This document shows positions 6,326-8,307 of a DNA stretch of 8,307 nt, one piece after another. The position numbers and the translations under genes were made by a program. The first letter of the stretch is position 1, and each line of letters begins with the position of its first letter. The stretch is from Nocardioides sp. (lineage in GTDB: Bacteria; Actinomycetota; Actinomycetes; Propionibacteriales; Nocardioidaceae): assembly GCA_021166815.1 (NCBI GenBank), contig JAJPEO010000255.1, positions 1-8,307 of the forward strand, read 5' to 3'. The notes beneath the pieces were generated by a model. That model saw only the letters and a program-made list of their open reading frames with translations. It ran no database searches and had not been told where the DNA came from.

Positions 6326-6360
6326 CGACGGCGCCGCTCCCCTGGGATGCGGCGCCGTCG
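6326..6360. terminator. Strong GC hairpin, possible terminator or attenuator between the DUF6907-like gene and dapD
   Basis: CGACGGCGCCGC (6326-6337) pairs perfectly with GCGGCGCCGTCG (6349-6360), giving a 12-bp stem with an 11-base loop that can itself pair further (TCCC/GGGA). There is no T tract on the minus strand and only TT then CCCCC on the plus strand. In high-GC actinobacteria such stems can terminate without a U run. Its place upstream of dapD suits termination of read-through from the right, or attenuation of dapD. Confidence 0.55.
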
Positions 6361-6380
6361 TTCCCCCGATGTGATTCCCC

Positions 6381-6406
6381 ATGTCGTCGACCTGGGTCGA
6401 CGGCAT
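6381..6406. repeat. Imperfect 26-base palindrome in the dapD upstream region
   Basis: ATGtCGTCGACC and GGTCGACGgCAT flank a central TG. Eleven of 12 pairs are Watson-Crick and one is T/G. TAGACT (minus strand, 6409-6414), a possible -10 element, lies immediately to its right, so the palindrome would cover the transcript start of a longer dapD message. It could be an operator. Confidence 0.6.
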
Positions 6407-6423
6407 GAAGTCTAACCCGATTC

Positions 6424-6443
6424 CACCCATACATGTATGGGTG
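6424..6443. repeat. Perfect 20-base palindrome with an AT-rich centre
   Basis: CACCCATACA is followed at once by its exact reverse complement. The AT-rich centre (ATACATGTAT) stands out in this GC-rich DNA and suggests a protein-binding site. It begins 9 bases past the stop of the DUF6907-like gene and overlaps the -35 region of the candidate minus-strand -10 at 6409-6414. In RNA it could form an 8-bp stem with a CAUG loop, so a terminator is an alternative, but no U tract follows. Confidence 0.75.
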
Positions 6444-6452
6444 TTCGTCGGC

Positions 6453-6797
6453 TCAGGCGCTGACGGCGAGCCGGGTGGTGAGCTCGTCCAGGACCGGCAC
6501 CAGTCGGTGCATCGCCCCGGCCTCGACGACCAGCCTCGGGTCGCTGCCCTCGGCGGCCTCCACGCGGATCCACGTGGTGGAGTCGCCGGGGTGCCGCACC
6601 GCCACGACGACCAGCTCGGTCAGCCGCATCGTCGGCGGCGAGCTGAGCGGATCGTCCACCACCATCGCGGGCACGAGCGTGCCCTCGCTCTGGTGGAAGC
6701 GGTCCTCGAGGTGATCGCTCTCGAGGTGTGTGCGCTCGCACCACGGCGGGCATGGTTCCTGCTGCCATGACGGCCTCGGTTGGCCAGGTGCGTCCAT
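6453..6797 (-). CDS. Small DUF6907-like protein of unknown function
   Basis: The 114-residue protein has a short N-terminal motif PCPPWCERTH...H...FHQS (residues 15-37) with Cys16, Cys20, His24, His29 and His35, which could bind a metal. An aliphatic, beta-rich-looking segment follows (about 55-95), ending in a predicted helix (RLVPVLDELTTRLAVSA). The CPxWC...H...H motif followed by a small alpha/beta domain resembles actinobacterial DUF6907 proteins, whose function is unknown. The ATG at 6797 has AAGGGGG (6804-6810) at a suitable distance. A TAGAGT at 6830-6835 on the minus strand may be its -10. It diverges from a small XRE regulator across about 150 bases that hold two palindromes, so the two may be controlled together. 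Confidence 0.75.
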   Translation of the reverse strand: MDAPGQPRPSWQQEPCPPWCERTHLESDHLEDRFHQSEGTLVPAMVVDDPLSSPPTMRLTELVVVAVRHPGDSTTWIRVEAAEGSDPRLVVEAGAMHRLVPVLDELTTRLAVSA

Positions 6798-6829
6798 GGT
6801 CGACCCCCTTCACGTCCCTGTCTGCGGCG

Positions 6830-6835
6830 ACTCTA
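6830..6835 (-). promoter_or_regulatory. Candidate -10 element of the DUF6907-like gene
   Basis: TAGAGT on the minus strand is identical to the proposed -10 of the pncB operon. It would place the transcript start near 6823, about 25 bases before the ATG and just ahead of the ribosome binding site at 6804-6810. No convincing -35 is visible. Confidence 0.35.
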
Positions 6836-6892
6836 GGGGTGACCTCCGACACTGGGGGAGGGGTGAATGAGGATGGCTGATGTCGGGAAACC

Positions 6893-6925
6893 CACACCGG
6901 TGTGTCCATCGGGGTGTGACCACAC
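6893..6925. promoter_or_regulatory. Two palindromes with CACAC/GTGTG half-sites in the divergent xre/DUF6907 promoter region
   Basis: CACACCGGTGTG at 6893-6904 is a perfect 12-base palindrome. GTGTG-AC-CACAC at 6914-6925 uses the same half-sites in the opposite order. The centres are 21 bp apart, about two helical turns, so both would face the same side of the DNA. The natural candidate ligand is the XRE protein encoded 25 bases downstream. Confidence 0.6.
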
Positions 6926-6949
6926 GGGAATGCTGGTCGGGTGGCTGGG

Positions 6950-7228
6950 ATGAGGACGGACGCGGACCGGGCCTGGGACGACTTCGCCCGGGAGCTGGGG
7001 CGCAACCTGGTGCGGGCGCGCCACGCGACGGGCTGGAGCCAGGAGCGCGTGGCCCACATGGCCGGGATCTCGTCGTACACGTACCAGAAGTTCGAGAAGG
7101 GCGAGTCACGCCCCGGTACGCCGCTCAACCCCCGCCTGGTCACCTTGCTCTCGCTGTGCCAGGTCCTCGGGATCGGCCTCGAGGACCTGCTGCCCGACCT
7201 CGTGCCCGACCTCACCCACGGGGGCTGA
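6950..7228 (+). CDS. Small XRE-family helix-turn-helix regulator
   Basis: The protein has 92 residues from ATG 6950 (95 from the in-frame GTG at 6941). Nearly all of it is one Cro/C1-type helix-turn-helix domain: helices LGRNLVRARHATGWS, QERVAHMAGIS, SYTYQKFEKGES and LVTLLSLCQVLGIGLEDLLP. There is no ligand-binding or protease domain, so it is a minimal DNA-binding protein, probably dimeric. I prefer ATG 6950 because the family N-terminus fits and GGTGG lies upstream, but neither start has a strong ribosome binding site. It probably acts on the palindromes at 6893-6925 and so on itself and the divergent DUF6907-like gene; that is inference. Its stop is 30 bases from the stop of the convergent VOC gene. 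Confidence 0.85.
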   Translation: MRTDADRAWDDFARELGRNLVRARHATGWSQERVAHMAGISSYTYQKFEKGESRPGTPLNPRLVTLLSLCQVLGIGLEDLLPDLVPDLTHGG

Positions 7229-7258
7229 CCGCGGCGGCCAGCCCGGCCGGCACACGGC

Positions 7259-7735
7259 TCAGCCCTCGCTGCCGGAGGGCCAGCTGGGCACCCGGTCCGC
7301 GGGCAGCTGCTGGTTGAAGCGGACCATGTTGCCGACCGGGTCGCGGAAGGCGCAGTCGCGCACGCCGTAGAACTGGTCGGCCGGCTCCTGGAGGACCTCT
7401 GCGCCCGCGGCGCTGACGTGCTCGAAGAGAGCGTCGACGTCGTCGGACCGGAAGATCAGCGCCCCGAGGAGACCCTTGGCGAGCAGGTCGTGGAGGTGCT
7501 CGGCGTCGGAGTCGGCCATCGGCATCGCGCCGCCGCCGGTGTAGTTGTGGATCACGATCTCGATGTCGGGCTGGGTGGGCGTGGTGAGGGTGACCCACCG
7601 GAAGTCGCCGTTGGAGACGTCGGTGTGGACCTTGAATCCGAGCACGTCGCGGTAGAACCCGAGCGATGCCTCGGTGTCGTTGGTGAAGACGAAGGTGTTG
7701 GCGATGGCCAGGGACTGGATGGCGTTGGTGGTCAT
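7259..7735 (-). CDS. VOC-family (glyoxalase/bleomycin-resistance fold) protein
   Basis: The 158-residue protein contains paired beta-alpha-beta-beta-beta units of the vicinal oxygen chelate fold: VFTNDTEASLGFYRDVLGFKV (15-36) and, after about 90, ALIFRSDDVDALFEHVSAAGAEV with FRDPVGNMVRFNQQ (130-143). The GN motif near the end is normally followed by a metal-binding Glu (GNxxEL); here Arg139 takes that place, so a standard metal-dependent glyoxalase or dioxygenase is doubtful. Substrate is unknown. I chose the ATG at 7733-7735 because it fits the fold; the earlier in-frame GTG at 7757-7759 adds 8 unlikely residues. There is no clear ribosome binding site, but TAGCGT at 7743-7748 ends 7 bases upstream, so the message may be leaderless. 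The AraC-type gene lies 62 bases upstream on the same strand and probably controls it. Confidence 0.9.
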   Translation of the reverse strand: MTTNAIQSLAIANTFVFTNDTEASLGFYRDVLGFKVHTDVSNGDFRWVTLTTPTQPDIEIVIHNYTGGGAMPMADSDAEHLHDLLAKGLLGALIFRSDDVDALFEHVSAAGAEVLQEPADQFYGVRDCAFRDPVGNMVRFNQQLPADRVPSWPSGSEG

Positions 7736-7742
7736 GCCGACC

Positions 7743-7748
7743 ACGCTA
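7743..7748 (-). promoter_or_regulatory. Candidate -10 for leaderless transcription of the VOC gene
   Basis: TAGCGT on the minus strand fits TANNNT and ends 7 bases before the ATG, so transcription would start at the start codon. No clear -35 is present, so an activator may be needed. A GCAC-N7-GTGC inverted repeat lies 8 bases further upstream, where one could bind. Confidence 0.4.
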
Positions 7749-7755
7749 GGTCCGG

Positions 7756-7770
7756 GCACCGACGTGGTGC
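7756..7770. promoter_or_regulatory. Inverted repeat GCAC-N7-GTGC upstream of the VOC gene
   Basis: GCACC (7756-7760) and GGTGC (7766-7770) form a perfect 5-bp inverted repeat with 5 bases between, centred 28 bases upstream of the VOC ATG, close to the -35 region. The same GCAC-N7-GTGC pattern occurs upstream of the AraC-type gene. Confidence 0.45.
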
Positions 7771-7797
7771 TTCTCCGAAAATGACCGGTTGCGGGGC

Positions 7798-8190
7798 TCA
7801 GGCGCGGCGCGGGCGGGTGACCTGCTTGGCGATGCAGCCGGGCACACCGGCCAGCTCGTCGTGCGGACGCGAGCGGTAGGCGCTCGGGGTCTCGCCGACC
7901 AGCTCGGTGAACCGGCTGGAGAAGGAACCCAGGGAGGTGCAGCCCACCTGCATGCAGACGTCGGTCACCGACAGGTCGGTGTTGCGGAACAGCGCCATCG
8001 CCCGCTCGATGCGCCGGGTCATGAGGTGGGCGTACGGGGTCTCACCGAACGCCTCCTTGAAGGAGCGCTGGAAGTGCCCCACTGACATGTGCGCCCCGGC
8101 GGCCAGGGACGGCACGTCGAGGGGCTCGGCGTACTCGCGGTCCATCCGGTCGCGCGCCTGGCGCAGCCTGACGAGGTCGTCGCGGTCCAC
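7798..8190 (-). CDS. AraC-family DNA-binding protein (stand-alone HTH domain)
   Basis: The 130-residue protein is essentially a bare AraC/XylS DNA-binding domain. The first helix-turn-helix is at about 26-47 (VPSLAAGAHMSVGHFQRSFKEAFG), followed by TPYAHLMTRRIERAMALF. The second is at about 75-95 (VTDVCMQVGCTSLGSFSSRF), closing with the signature GETPSAYR. A short tail follows (DELAGVPGCIAKQVTRP) with Cys118. There is no sensing domain, so signal input, if any, would come through the cysteines (79, 84, 118) or a partner. I chose GTG at 8188-8190 from the family N-terminus (xDRDDLVRLRQARDRM); no ribosome binding site is visible. An upstream GTG at 8241 would add 17 residues. It lies directly upstream of the VOC gene on the same strand, a common arrangement, and likely regulates it. 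Confidence 0.85.
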   Translation of the reverse strand: MDRDDLVRLRQARDRMDREYAEPLDVPSLAAGAHMSVGHFQRSFKEAFGETPYAHLMTRRIERAMALFRNTDLSVTDVCMQVGCTSLGSFSSRFTELVGETPSAYRSRPHDELAGVPGCIAKQVTRPRRA

Positions 8191-8201
8191 CGGCTCAGGA
8201 T

Positions 8202-8218
8202 GGCACGGAGATCGTGCC
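8202..8218. promoter_or_regulatory. Inverted repeat GGCACG-N5-CGTGCC upstream of the AraC-type gene
   Basis: GGCACG (8202-8207) and CGTGCC (8213-8218) form a perfect 6-bp inverted repeat centred 20 bases upstream of the GTG start. It contains GCAC-N7-GTGC, as does the site upstream of the VOC gene, so one regulator may bind both. Confidence 0.45.
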
Positions 8219-8296
8219 GGCGGGCAGGTGCGTTCGGCCACGACATCGGCCCGCGTGCGCCAGACTTTCGCGCCATGAGGACGCGACGACAGTGGC

Positions 8297-8307
8297 AGAT
8301 CGGAAGA
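8297..8307 (+). other. Probable sequencing-adapter remnant at the contig end
   Basis: The last 11 bases, AGATCGGAAGA, equal the first 11 bases of the common Illumina TruSeq adapter read-through sequence. They also break local composition: read in frame from the ATG at 8275 they give the codons GGA AGA, and AGA is very rare in DNA like this. The final bases are therefore unlikely to belong to the organism. Confidence 0.75.

Noticed and set aside
4989..6374. 461-codon open frame on the plus strand opposite dapD and the hydrolase
   Set aside because: Composition is biased and no motif is present, while the minus strand carries the clear dapD sequence.
6381..6770. Possible plus-strand small gene over the palindrome region and the DUF6907-like gene
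   Set aside because: There is no ribosome binding site, the frame runs through the palindromes, and the opposite strand has the motif-bearing protein.
6412..7215. 267-codon minus-strand frame spanning the DUF6907-like gene and antisense to xre
   Set aside because: It changes character along its length, overlaps two better-supported genes and has no recognisable family feature.
7229..7258. Terminator between the convergent xre and VOC genes
   Set aside because: The 30-base gap has GGCC/GGCC-type pairing only, with short arms and no T tract; not enough to call.
8275..8307. Start of a rightward gene (ATG at 8275 giving MRTRRQWQIGR)
   Set aside because: Only 11 codons are visible, no ribosome binding site precedes it, and the last codons come from the probable adapter sequence. 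A divergent gene here is possible but cannot be supported.

Overview
The window looks like chromosomal DNA of a high-GC actinomycete. The proteins resemble those of Nocardioidaceae or related Propionibacteriales; this is an inference from protein style, very high GC at third codon positions, GTG starts and the mycobacterial-type DapD. I see no rRNA, tRNA, CRISPR array or insertion sequence. Apart from short intergenic gaps the window is densely coding, and no gene-free stretch exceeds about 165 bases.

Left part (1-1625). The 3' end of a DapC-type N-succinyl-diaminopimelate aminotransferase runs rightward. It converges, with 6 bases between stop codons, on a leftward gene for a secreted RTX-like calcium-binding lipoprotein.

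NAD salvage operon (1656-4357). pncB (nicotinate phosphoribosyltransferase), pncA (nicotinamidase) and an nrtR-type Nudix/winged-helix regulator form a tightly packed rightward operon, with a 1-base gap and then an ATGA overlap. An imperfect palindrome covers the likely -10 and transcription start in front of pncB and is the best candidate for the NrtR operator. PncA would convert nicotinamide to nicotinate and PncB would convert nicotinate to its mononucleotide. NrtR would sense a downstream NAD-related metabolite and repress the set. The Nudix box of this NrtR is complete.

DAP/cell-wall pair (4388-6290). dapD (tetrahydrodipicolinate N-succinyltransferase) is followed 10 bases later, on the minus strand, by a membrane-anchored protein. 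That protein joins a lysozyme-like N-terminal domain to a C-terminal domain with the SxHxxGxAxD...HxH zinc motif of LAS/M15-type peptidases. This pairs precursor synthesis for peptidoglycan with a probable peptidoglycan hydrolase. DapC at the left edge acts one step after DapD, so two DAP-pathway genes flank the NAD salvage operon.

Right part (6291-8307). A 162-base gap upstream of dapD is packed with four inverted repeats. Next come a small DUF6907-like protein and a divergent small XRE regulator, with two CACAC/GTGTG palindromes 21 bp apart between them. An AraC-type regulator followed by a VOC (glyoxalase-fold) protein forms a leftward pair, each gene preceded by a GCAC-N7-GTGC inverted repeat. 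The last 11 bases match the start of the standard Illumina adapter, so the right edge is probably a contig end carrying uncut adapter.

I found no clearly new multi-gene system. The most distinctive signals are the NrtR operator/operon, the palindrome-rich dapD upstream region, the dapD-linked two-domain hydrolase, and the unassigned regulatory palindromes on the right.
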